10,802 nt of DNA, from positions 1 through 10,802 of the forward strand of contig CAJQQJ010000238.1 of assembly GCA_905480445.1 (NCBI GenBank), in the 5' to 3' direction. The stretch is from an uncultured Alphaproteobacteria bacterium (GTDB lineage: Bacteria; Pseudomonadota; Alphaproteobacteria; UBA7985; CAJQQZ01). Made by a program: the position numbers and the translations under genes. The notes below the pieces were generated by a model. That model ran no database searches. It was not told where the DNA came from and was given only the letters and a program-made list of their open reading frames with translations. Below are positions 1-4,988 of the stretch, piece after piece. Numbering within the stretch: position 1 is the first letter of the stretch; every line of letters starts with the position of its first letter.

Positions 1-55
1 CCTCTTTTTTTAAGCGTAAATCACCAAAATAACCAAGATCAATTGCTTCAACCAT
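1..55 (-). CDS. IS4-like transposase, N-terminal fragment cut by window edge
   Basis: Reading the minus strand from the ATG at 53-55 gives 18 residues, MVEAIDLGYFGDLRLKKE, with no stop before the window edge. The 'DLG..GD.RL.KR'-like pattern resembles the N-terminal DNA-binding segment of IS4/Tn5-type transposases (established family feature). An AGGA Shine-Dalgarno-like motif sits about 6 nt upstream of the ATG. The catalytic DDE part would lie to the left, outside the window. The match rests on a very short stretch, so a non-transposase gene cannot be excluded. Confidence 0.45.
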   Translation of the reverse strand, partial: MVEAIDLGYFGDLRLKKE

Positions 56-140
56 GATGTCCTGCCACGCAAATTACCAATCACGCCAACACAATAGAAT
101 CAAACCAGAAATGTGTGAACACGGTAGGATCAAGTCGGGG
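56..140. other. Upstream flank of the putative IS, with possible insertion boundary
   Basis: This AT-richer stretch lies between the putative transposase start and the first GC-rich repeat unit. Near 134-145 the sequence changes to 'AGTCGGGGAAGAAGAGAG', which matches the right-hand tail of the neighbouring repeat units (compare 291-310). The IS may therefore have inserted into a repeat unit, with its end somewhere around 120-135. I could not identify a terminal inverted repeat because the other end of the element is outside the window. Confidence 0.25.
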
Positions 141-300
141 AAGAAGAGAGAGCTGAAACATCCCAACACCTCTTCCCGCACTTGTTGCGGGGTCCAGGGT
201 TCAACGGGCGACAGTGAGGACCAGAGAGATAGGATCATCGAAAGTATTCAGCTTTCTAACACTCCACTTGATGACAACTGGACCCCGTCCTTCGACGGGG
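141..300. repeat. Intergenic hairpin repeat, tandem unit 1 (~160 bp)
   Basis: This is the first of two nearly identical tandem units. Its left module holds a CCCGCA-cttgt-TGCGGG hairpin followed by GGTCCAGGGTTCAACGGGCG. Its right module is CTTGATGACAACTGGACC followed by the hairpin CCCCGTC-cttc-GACGGGG. The two ends are roughly inverted copies of each other, so the unit is an imperfect palindrome. No convincing coding frame exists. It resembles non-coding dispersed repeats common in alphaproteobacterial intergenic regions (inference). Confidence 0.8.
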
Positions 301-461
301 AAAAAGAGAGAACTGAAACATCCCAACACCTCTTCCCCGCACTTGTTGCGGGGTCCAGGGTTCAACGGGCTACACTGGGGACTAGAGAGATAGGATCATC
401 GAAAGTATTCAGCTTTCTAACACTCCGTTTGATGACAGCTGGACCCCGTCCTGCGACGAGG
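301..461. repeat. Intergenic hairpin repeat, tandem unit 2 (~161 bp)
   Basis: This is a second copy directly abutting unit 1. The shared segments (for example 'CTGAAACATCCCAACACC' and 'GATAGGATCATCGAAAG') recur at a 160-161 bp period with only a few substitutions. The extra base is a C in the left hairpin (CCCCGC instead of CCCGC). The right hairpin has decayed to CCCCGTC-ctgc-GACGAGG. The closeness of the two copies suggests a recent tandem duplication. Confidence 0.8.
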
Positions 462-539
462 AAGAAAGGAGAGAGTGTAACTCCGGCCTCTGGTAGGAAA
501 GCTTATCCTGCGCCTAGAAACAGCTGCAGGCAGCCATCT

Positions 540-830
540 CTATTTACAGATCCCTTCATAGAGATCTTCCCAAAAGGGGTTCTGTCGTTCCACGAGATTG
601 TATTTCCACTCTCGCTTCCACTTTTTGATCAAACCTTCTCTTCTTAGAGCCTGGTCTCTGTCACCATGCTCTTCAAACCACATCAACCGTGTTAGGTCAT
701 GATCTCGGGTGAAGCCTGCAACAGCCTTAGTTCGATGCTCGTGAACTCGGCGAACAAGATCATTAGTCATGCCGACGTAGAAGGTGCCCCGATCTTTGTT
801 TGTGAGGAGATAAACCCAATGTGTTTTCAT
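540..830 (-). CDS. Single-domain GIY-YIG nuclease superfamily protein
   Basis: This 96-residue protein is the usual length for stand-alone GIY-YIG proteins of the YhbQ/COG2827 type. The GIY-like motif is VYLL (6-9) and the YIG-like motif is YVG (18-20). The conserved arginine is at R27/R28. The catalytic-type glutamate is E65, in 'LRREGLIKKW', followed by the typical 'NPFWEDL' tail (84-90). The family fold hydrolyses DNA phosphodiester bonds, but the target of these small proteins is mostly unknown. The ATG at 828-830 has GGAGG and AGGA motifs just upstream. The gene stands alone, with two GC-rich repeat units on each side, which suggests it belongs to a mobile or dispersed module rather than an operon. 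All key residues appear intact. Confidence 0.88.
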   Translation of the reverse strand: MKTHWVYLLTNKDRGTFYVGMTNDLVRRVHEHRTKAVAGFTRDHDLTRLMWFEEHGDRDQALRREGLIKKWKREWKYNLVERQNPFWEDLYEGICK

Positions 831-888
831 TTCCTGCTCCCTCCATTGCCGTCATCGAACTTGTAGCTCGGAAGAACGGCATTACAAA

Positions 889-1030
889 ACTCTTCTTCCC
901 GCATTTGTTTCGGGGGATTACGGCTCCGCAGGCACGATTAAAGGCCTACGAAGGGTTGCCGTCGTATTAGGCTCACCTTTTCCACATCCCTCTTGATGAC
1001 AATTGGACTCCGTCCTGCGACGGGGAAGAA
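889..1030. repeat. Intergenic hairpin repeat, diverged unit 3
   Basis: This is a degenerate copy of the repeat seen at 141-461. The left end 'CTCTTCTTCCCGCATTTGTTTCGGGGG' matches the left module. The right end 'CTTGATGACAATTGGACTC' plus CGTCCTGCGACGGGGAAGAA matches the right module. The ~90 bp centre is not recognisably related to units 1 and 2. Conservation of the ends but not the middle is what one expects of an element whose terminal hairpins matter. Confidence 0.65.
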
Positions 1031-1129
1031 GGGTTAGTCTGGTTTCCAGTGGCAAGCGGAAATCAAGACCGCCCTCCAACTTATCTGAAACATAGCAACA
1101 ATGCCGGAACTCAAAGGTCCACAGACGAA

Positions 1130-1282
1130 GCCAACACCACTTCCCCGTCGCAGGACGGGGTCCAGGGTTCAACGGGCGTCAATAAAGCCAACAGAAGCAC
1201 TGCCATCGGAATATGGGCACCCCTCCAACATCCGCCTTGATAAAAGCTAGGCCCCGTCCTGCGACGGGGAAGTGGTGTTGGC
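1130..1282. repeat. Repeat unit 4 with perfect 31-bp inverted arms
   Basis: The left arm 1130-1160 and right arm 1252-1282 are exact reverse complements over 31 bp, beginning GCCAACACCACTTCCCCGTC on the left. The A at 1129 and T at 1283 extend the pairing by one. Each arm also contains its own short hairpin, CCCCGTC-NNNN-GACGGGG. The 91-bp interior begins with the family sequence TCCAGGGTTCAACGGGCG and otherwise shows no gene. It could be a MITE-like element or a folded RNA processing or termination site; the sequence does not decide. Confidence 0.75.
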
Positions 1283-1292
1283 TCGTGCATAA

Positions 1293-1373
1293 GATAGGTA
1301 TTTGTCACGAATGGAAATAAATTACCTAAATGGTAAATAAAATCCTTGCATAAAAATACCTATTTGGTAATTT
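1293..1373 (+). promoter_or_regulatory. Paired TTACC-N5-GGTAA dyads over a possible promoter
   Basis: Site 1 is TTACCTAAATGGTAA (1322-1336) and site 2 is ATACCTATTTGGTAA (1356-1370). Their centres are 34 bp apart, about three helical turns. An inverted half-copy, ATAGGTATTT, lies at 1294-1303 and matches AAATACCTAT in site 2. A weak plus-strand promoter can be drawn as TTGCAT (1346-1351), a 16-bp gap and TAATTT (1368-1373), so site 2 would overlap the spacer and -10. This layout suits a dimeric repressor controlling the transcript that ends at 1689. The regulator is unknown, and no regulator gene lies next to it. Confidence 0.4.
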
Positions 1374-1379
1374 TTGTTT

Positions 1380-1689
1380 ATCGGAGATTCGTCACTAGCC
1401 CGAGCGGTGCTACCGGCGGCAAAAAGCGAAGCTTCGATAACAGCCTCCTGTTGCGGGCTCTGAGTGGTGTTCCCTGCCACTCAGAGCTTGGCCACCCGGA
1501 AACTGGCTCAGCCTTTGAGCCCACACATTTTATTCGTTTCTGGTTTGTTGTTTTTTGCGGCCTGCCTTTGTCCTCAAGCTGGTTTCCACTTTGGTCAAGC
1601 GGCCGCGCTCCGGGGTTTCACGGTTTTCCTCCCTTTACCGTGATCCCACTCCTTGAGACTTGCTCCTGGCTTCGGCCAGGAGTCTTTTT
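1380..1689 (+). ncRNA. Candidate small RNA with anti-SD hairpin loop
   Basis: The stretch ends in a strong plus-strand intrinsic terminator but does not look protein-coding. It contains successive hairpins: AACAG-cctc-CTGTT (1439-1452), an 11-bp stem 1457-1467/1477-1487 with loop TGTTCCCTG, GGCTCA-gcctt-TGAGCC (1505-1521), and a long-range GCGGCC/GGCCGC pair (1557-1562/1601-1606). A 7-bp stem TCACGGT/ACCGTGA (1618-1624/1637-1643) has loop TTTCCTCCCTTT. CCTCCC is complementary to the Shine-Dalgarno sequence, and C-rich loops of this kind are known in alphaproteobacterial trans-acting sRNAs (general knowledge). I recognise no named RNA family; tmRNA, RNase P and SRP RNA signatures were looked for and not seen. 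The 5' end is a guess from the possible promoter. An open frame crosses the region but continues through the terminator and looks spurious. Confidence 0.45.
1663..1689 (+). terminator. Intrinsic terminator with UUCG tetraloop
   Basis: The stem CTCCTGGC (1663-1670) pairs perfectly with GCCAGGAG (1675-1682) across a TTCG loop and is followed by TCTTTTT. The T-run is on the plus strand only, so it terminates rightward transcription, toward the convergent TRAP gene whose stop is 32 bp further on. It is the strongest evidence that the preceding region is transcribed. Confidence 0.85.
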
Positions 1690-1720
1690 CAAGCCTCAGA
1701 TCTCTATGTTAGATTGGTCG

Positions 1721-2830
1721 TTAGAGCTGGCGGGCTCTGACAAAGGAACCGTCACCGAAATGCGACCAGGCACCTTGCAGGTTTCTGAACCTCAGCATCT
1801 CATCATAAAGCACCCTGGATGCCTTTTCCTGATGCGCGAGTTCTGGCAACATCTCGTCTGTTCGTCGCCTGAGAACCGTCAATAGGTTATCCGGGAAGGC
1901 ACGGAGGTCAACACGGTGCGCGCTCAGCAAAGTCTCCATTGCATAGCCATTACTGACCGAAAATCTGTTCAAAAGAGAATAGTTTGAAGCAGCCGACAAA
2001 CGCGTAATGATCCGACGATCGTCCGCTGTTAACCCCTCCCATTCTCCAAGATTGATCATTCCGTCTAGGAGTGTGCCGGGTTCATGCCAACCAGGGTAAT
2101 AGTAATACTTCGCTAGCTTATAAAAACCTGCTGCCAGATCGGCTGCTGGGCCAATCCATTCGGTGCCGTCTAACAGCCCTGCTGTCATGTTTTTTTGTAC
2201 TTCACTACCAGGCAGGCTTTTGACCTCAGTGCCAAAGGACTTCAGGATTTCGCCGCCCAATCCCGGCATGCGAAAGCGCAGGCCCTTCAAATCGTCGGCG
2301 CTGTCGATTGCTTTGTTAAACCAACCACCCATTTGGTTACCGGTGTTGCCTAGGGGCAGGAATTTGACATCTAAGGCATTGTAGATCCGGTTGGTCAGTT
2401 GCAAGCCGTCACCGTGATAGAGCCAGGCGTTCAATTCCATACCTGTCATGCCAAAGGGTTGAGCCGCCAAGAAACGCAGCGCAGGCACTTTTGTTTCCCA
2501 ATAATAAGGTGCACCAAAACCCATCTGTGCTTCGCCTTTAGAGACGGCATCCAAAACCTTGTAAGGGGCAACCAGTTGTCCAGCGTCATAGATCCGGAAA
2601 ATCAAACGCTCGTCAGTGGCAGAGCTGACCGCGCTACAGATGTCGCGTAGGGCGCGGCCAAGAAGACCGGTTTTTCCGAAGGCAGAAACGACGGTCCACT
2701 CTTTGAGATTTTGGGAAATTGCAGGCGTTGCCAATCCTGCACCCAGCACAGCAGCAGAGACCCCTGCTCCACGTATGAAACCTCGGCGATCGCCGCGTTT
2801 TTCGGGGCTGTTTTCGGATTTCTTAGTCAT
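1721..2830 (-). CDS. TRAP transporter solute-binding protein, DctP/TakP type, Tat-exported
   Basis: This 369-residue periplasmic protein should capture a small organic acid for a TRAP transporter. A twin-arginine signal is visible: DRRGFIR (14-20), then a hydrophobic stretch and a likely cleavage after ATPAIS (34-39). Family motifs include GNTGNQMGGWF (161-171), GLRFRMPGLGGE (183-194) and YYYYPGWHEPG (242-252). These match the subgroup containing TakP, the alpha-keto acid binder of Rhodobacter sphaeroides (established). R187 in 'FRMPGLGG' is the kind of arginine that contacts carboxylates in this family. I chose the ATG at 2828-2830, 2 nt after the dksA-like stop; a start 8 codons earlier would overlap that gene. 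No DctQ or DctM membrane subunit is present in the window, so the permease partner must be encoded elsewhere. Substrate is inferred only from subgroup similarity. Confidence 0.9.
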   Translation of the reverse strand: MTKKSENSPEKRGDRRGFIRGAGVSAAVLGAGLATPAISQNLKEWTVVSAFGKTGLLGRALRDICSAVSSATDERLIFRIYDAGQLVAPYKVLDAVSKGEAQMGFGAPYYWETKVPALRFLAAQPFGMTGMELNAWLYHGDGLQLTNRIYNALDVKFLPLGNTGNQMGGWFNKAIDSADDLKGLRFRMPGLGGEILKSFGTEVKSLPGSEVQKNMTAGLLDGTEWIGPAADLAAGFYKLAKYYYYPGWHEPGTLLDGMINLGEWEGLTADDRRIITRLSAASNYSLLNRFSVSNGYAMETLLSAHRVDLRAFPDNLLTVLRRRTDEMLPELAHQEKASRVLYDEMLRFRNLQGAWSHFGDGSFVRARQL

Positions 2831-2832
2831 GA

Positions 2833-3174
2833 TCAATCCGCACAGCCAACACAAATTGGAACAGAGGGATCGAGGTCCAGACGACGGGGTTCGATTCTGT
2901 CACCACATTGCACACAGTAGCCAAATTCATCTTCGTCTAAGCGTTCCAACGCCAGATCTAGCTTCTTTGATTCCAATTCCCGTCGGCGCTGCATTTCTTT
3001 GGCCATCGCCTGTTGCTGTAAGGCATCCATACGTGACAGCCTGCCAACGCGGGTCTGATCAAGTTCTACGGGATCAGAGTCCGCGCTGCTATCGCTGAGA
3101 AGTTTCAACAGCTCCGCCTTGCGCTCTGTCAGAACGCGGCGGGCTTCATCCTCATTGTCGCTCCAGTGGCTCAT
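2833..3174 (-). CDS. DksA/TraR-family zinc-finger protein
   Basis: This 113-residue protein has an N-terminal helical region, the segment DQTRVGRLSRMDALQQQAM (39-57), then a long charged helix. A C-terminal four-cysteine zinc finger is complete: C87-x2-C90, 17 residues, C108-x2-C111. Proteins of this family bind in the RNA polymerase secondary channel and alter initiation with or without ppGpp (established for DksA and TraR). It is shorter than E. coli DksA (151 residues), and the acidic coiled-coil tip D-x2-D-x-A is not obvious, so its effect on polymerase may differ from DksA. The stop is 2 nt before the TRAP gene, which suggests translational coupling. Upstream, 89 nt separate it from the DMT gene. 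Two 10-bp near-repeats (ATAGATCCCG, ATAGATCCCA; 3173-3192) cover its start region. Confidence 0.9.
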   Translation of the reverse strand: MSHWSDNEDEARRVLTERKAELLKLLSDSSADSDPVELDQTRVGRLSRMDALQQQAMAKEMQRRRELESKKLDLALERLDEDEFGYCVQCGDRIEPRRLDLDPSVPICVGCAD

Positions 3175-3263
3175 AGATCCCGATAGATCCCAAAAGATAG
3201 ATATAATTTGAGTCTATTGTCCCTCGCCAGTCGTGACAGGTCAAGAAGGAAGCGGGGTGGCGG
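3175..3263. other. Short intergenic region before the dksA-like gene
   Basis: These 89 bp hold the direct repeat ATAGATCCCN at 3173-3192 and an AT-rich patch (AGATATAATTTGAG, about 3197-3212) that could supply a -10 element for the minus strand. I could not find a convincing -35 at proper spacing. No terminator hairpin for the upstream transporter gene is visible, so cotranscription of the DMT, dksA-like and TRAP genes is possible. Confidence 0.35.
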
Positions 3264-4250
3264 CTAACGTGGGCTGTTCAGCCCAAAGCCTCGACGCTTG
3301 AACACACGCCCATCTTTGACGGCCTCTCGGTAGATCACAAACAACCCAGCGCCGACAATCAAGGCCAGACCGATCCAGGTGTTGTAACCTGGCAGCATGC
3401 CAAAGAATACAAAACCCCACAAAACCGACCAGGGCATATAGGAGTATTCAAATGGCGAAACCACCGAGGTATCAGCCAAGCGATAAGCCTGTGTCAAAGC
3501 AAAGAAACCCACCCCTGATATCAAGCCGAGCGCCATGAGCAGCATCCAGTCTTCTTGGCTGGGCATAACCCAAGCGCGGTAAAGAAACTCTAAGGATGGG
3601 TGAACGCTGCTGGAGTCTTGGCCACTAAAGATCAAGCCTAAGACACCGCCAGAGATAATAAAGACGATGAGCGTGAACAGCGTCATCGATGCGCCTGTCG
3701 TCCTACGGCCCAACTTCCTGGTACAGACAATTGAGGACGCGTAGGTGGCAGCCGCCGCAACAGCCAACAAGGCCGCTGGTTCAAAAACGCCACTACCTGG
3801 CTTGACGATAATCAACACGCCGATCAAACCAACGATAACCGCACCCCAGCGGAACAGACCAACCTTCTCGCCCAGAAAAAAGGTTGCGAAGATAATCACA
3901 AACAAAGGCGTCGAGAAAGTAATGGCTGCGGTCTCGGCCAACCCCATAACCGCCAGCGCCATGTAGTAGACCGTATAGGAAGTAAATCCCATCAAGGCTC
4001 TGGTCAGTTGCAGGCCGAACGATCCAATCTTTAAAGACTTGAATCCACCGTCGAGATGGACGATCAACAGGACGACCGGCAAGGCAAAGAGCCCGCGTAA
4101 GAAAACAATTTCGTGGACGGCAAAATGGCCAGAAAGCCCCTTAATAATGACGTCCTGAAGCGGAAACAAAGTCGTTCCCAAAAGCAAGAACATGATGCCA
4201 GCGAAGGGGCGGTTGTCCTTGTCTTCACTTGCTTGAATTTCACCAGCCAT
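3264..4250 (-). CDS. DMT-superfamily transporter with two EamA domains
   Basis: This is a membrane protein of 328 residues from the ATG at 4248-4250. An earlier TTG or GTG start is also in frame. About ten hydrophobic helices are arranged as two EamA repeats, roughly residues 15-150 and 160-305. Typical features include an 'FLRGLFALPVVLL' helix, ETAAITFSTPLFV near the middle of repeat 1, the FLGEKVGLFRWGAVIVG segment closing repeat 1, and 'VSPFEYSYMPWSVLWGF' in repeat 2. Family members export or take up metabolites such as amino acids, nucleosides or S-adenosylmethionine; the substrate cannot be told from sequence. The tail is basic (KDGRVFKRRGF) and probably cytoplasmic. It is divergent from grpB and is the first gene of the minus-strand group. 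Confidence 0.9.
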   Translation of the reverse strand: MAGEIQASEDKDNRPFAGIMFLLLGTTLFPLQDVIIKGLSGHFAVHEIVFLRGLFALPVVLLIVHLDGGFKSLKIGSFGLQLTRALMGFTSYTVYYMALAVMGLAETAAITFSTPLFVIIFATFFLGEKVGLFRWGAVIVGLIGVLIIVKPGSGVFEPAALLAVAAAATYASSIVCTRKLGRRTTGASMTLFTLIVFIISGGVLGLIFSGQDSSSVHPSLEFLYRAWVMPSQEDWMLLMALGLISGVGFFALTQAYRLADTSVVSPFEYSYMPWSVLWGFVFFGMLPGYNTWIGLALIVGAGLFVIYREAVKDGRVFKRRGFGLNSPR

Positions 4251-4447
4251 AGCGGTCACCAATCTTCCATTTCTTCATTTCTCTTTGATGCGAAATTTGT
4301 GGTCAGTCTCTCTTTTTCGCGACCCAGTTCAGGTCGTTTTTAATCTCGATTATGACGAAGACGACGGCTGTGTCGGATTTGGAAAAGAGTGGCGAAGTAG
4401 CGGCCCTTAAGCTCATGGCTTCTCACCGCCAAATCAGAGCTATCAGT
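4251..4447. promoter_or_regulatory. Divergent intergenic region between DMT and grpB genes
   Basis: This region must contain promoters for both directions if grpB starts at 4448. It is AT-rich with pyrimidine tracts (for example TCTCTCTTTTTCGCG near 4308-4322), but I found no clear -35/-10 pair on either strand. A five-codon minus-strand frame (ATG GAA GAT TGG TGA, 4270-4256) ends just before the transporter start. It is probably chance. Confidence 0.35.
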
Positions 4448-4975
4448 ATGAACAACTCTGTTTTCCCACATAATCCAAGCTGGGCCATCCAGTTCCAGGA
4501 CGAAAGACGGAAAATCGCGACTGTGTTCGGTGAAGCGGCGGTCACAATCCATCATATGGGTAGTACGTCCATCCCAGGTATCCTGGCTAAACCGATCATC
4601 GACATCCTTGTTGAGGCCAGTGATTTGACTAAAATCGATGATCTCTCACAAGGGATGGTGGAACTTGGTTATGAAGTGGTGGGAGAATTTGGCATCAGAA
4701 ATCGGCGCTACTTCAGGAAAAGCCGTCCTGACGGCACACGAACCCGTCACGTTCACACCTTCTTGCAAGGATCTCCAGAAGCCGAGCGACACCTAGCCTT
4801 TCGGGATTTCCTCCGCTGCAACGAAGCTAAAGCTCAGGCCTATTCCGATCTGAAAGCTCGATTGACAAAGGGCGGCGAGAGCCTAAGCTGGGATGACTAT
4901 CTCGATGGTAAAGATCCGTTCATCAAAGCGACAGAACGCGAAGCTGTAGAGTGGTATCGACGCAACCGCCTTTGA
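4448..4975 (+). CDS. GrpB-family protein (nucleotidyltransferase-like fold)
   Basis: The GrpB domain (UPF0157/COG2320) begins at MNNSVFPHNPSWAIQFQDER and contains the signature HMGSTSIPGILAKPIIDILV. It also has the conserved R-x-RYF and RTRHVH segments and a C-terminal 'DPFIKATEREAVEWYR'. The family has a nucleotidyltransferase-like fold. Some members are fused to dephospho-CoA kinase, but the activity of stand-alone members is not well defined. I chose the ATG at 4448 because it gives 175 residues, the normal family length, starting just before the first conserved block. The frame stays open upstream to an ATG at 4352, adding 32 residues with no family similarity that I recognise. No strong Shine-Dalgarno supports either start. 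The stop is 13 nt before the MFS gene, so the two are likely cotranscribed. Confidence 0.87.
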   Translation: MNNSVFPHNPSWAIQFQDERRKIATVFGEAAVTIHHMGSTSIPGILAKPIIDILVEASDLTKIDDLSQGMVELGYEVVGEFGIRNRRYFRKSRPDGTRTRHVHTFLQGSPEAERHLAFRDFLRCNEAKAQAYSDLKARLTKGGESLSWDDYLDGKDPFIKATEREAVEWYRRNRL

Positions 4976-4988
4976 AGCGAGAACCCAG

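Noticed and set aside
141..461. CRISPR-like array
   Set aside because: There are only two ~160-bp units that are similar throughout, without short repeats separated by unique spacers.
54..647. Long plus-strand open frame (197 codons) through the left repeats
   Set aside because: It is made mostly of the two tandem hairpin repeats translated twice and then runs antisense into the GIY-YIG gene. It has no family resemblance.
918..1308. Several open frames on both strands over repeat units 3 and 4
   Set aside because: They translate the repeat hairpins ('GPRPATGK'-type peptides) and overlap each other on both strands, as expected of repeat artefacts.
1380..1689. Known RNA genes (tmRNA, RNase P RNA, SRP RNA, tRNA)
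   Set aside because: No T-arm/CCA end, no RNase P 'GAGGAAAGTCCGG'-type core and no SRP 'GGTCCGGAAGGAAGC'-type loop were found on either strand. 6S RNA cannot be fully excluded by eye.
1346..1885. Plus-strand open frame of 179 codons across the candidate RNA
   Set aside because: It passes straight through the strong terminator and 165 bp into the TRAP gene on the opposite strand. The composition is not protein-like, and no ribosome site is seen.
2616..3098. Plus-strand open frame of 160 codons opposite the dksA-like and TRAP genes
   Set aside because: It is antisense to two well-supported genes and has no recognisable domain.
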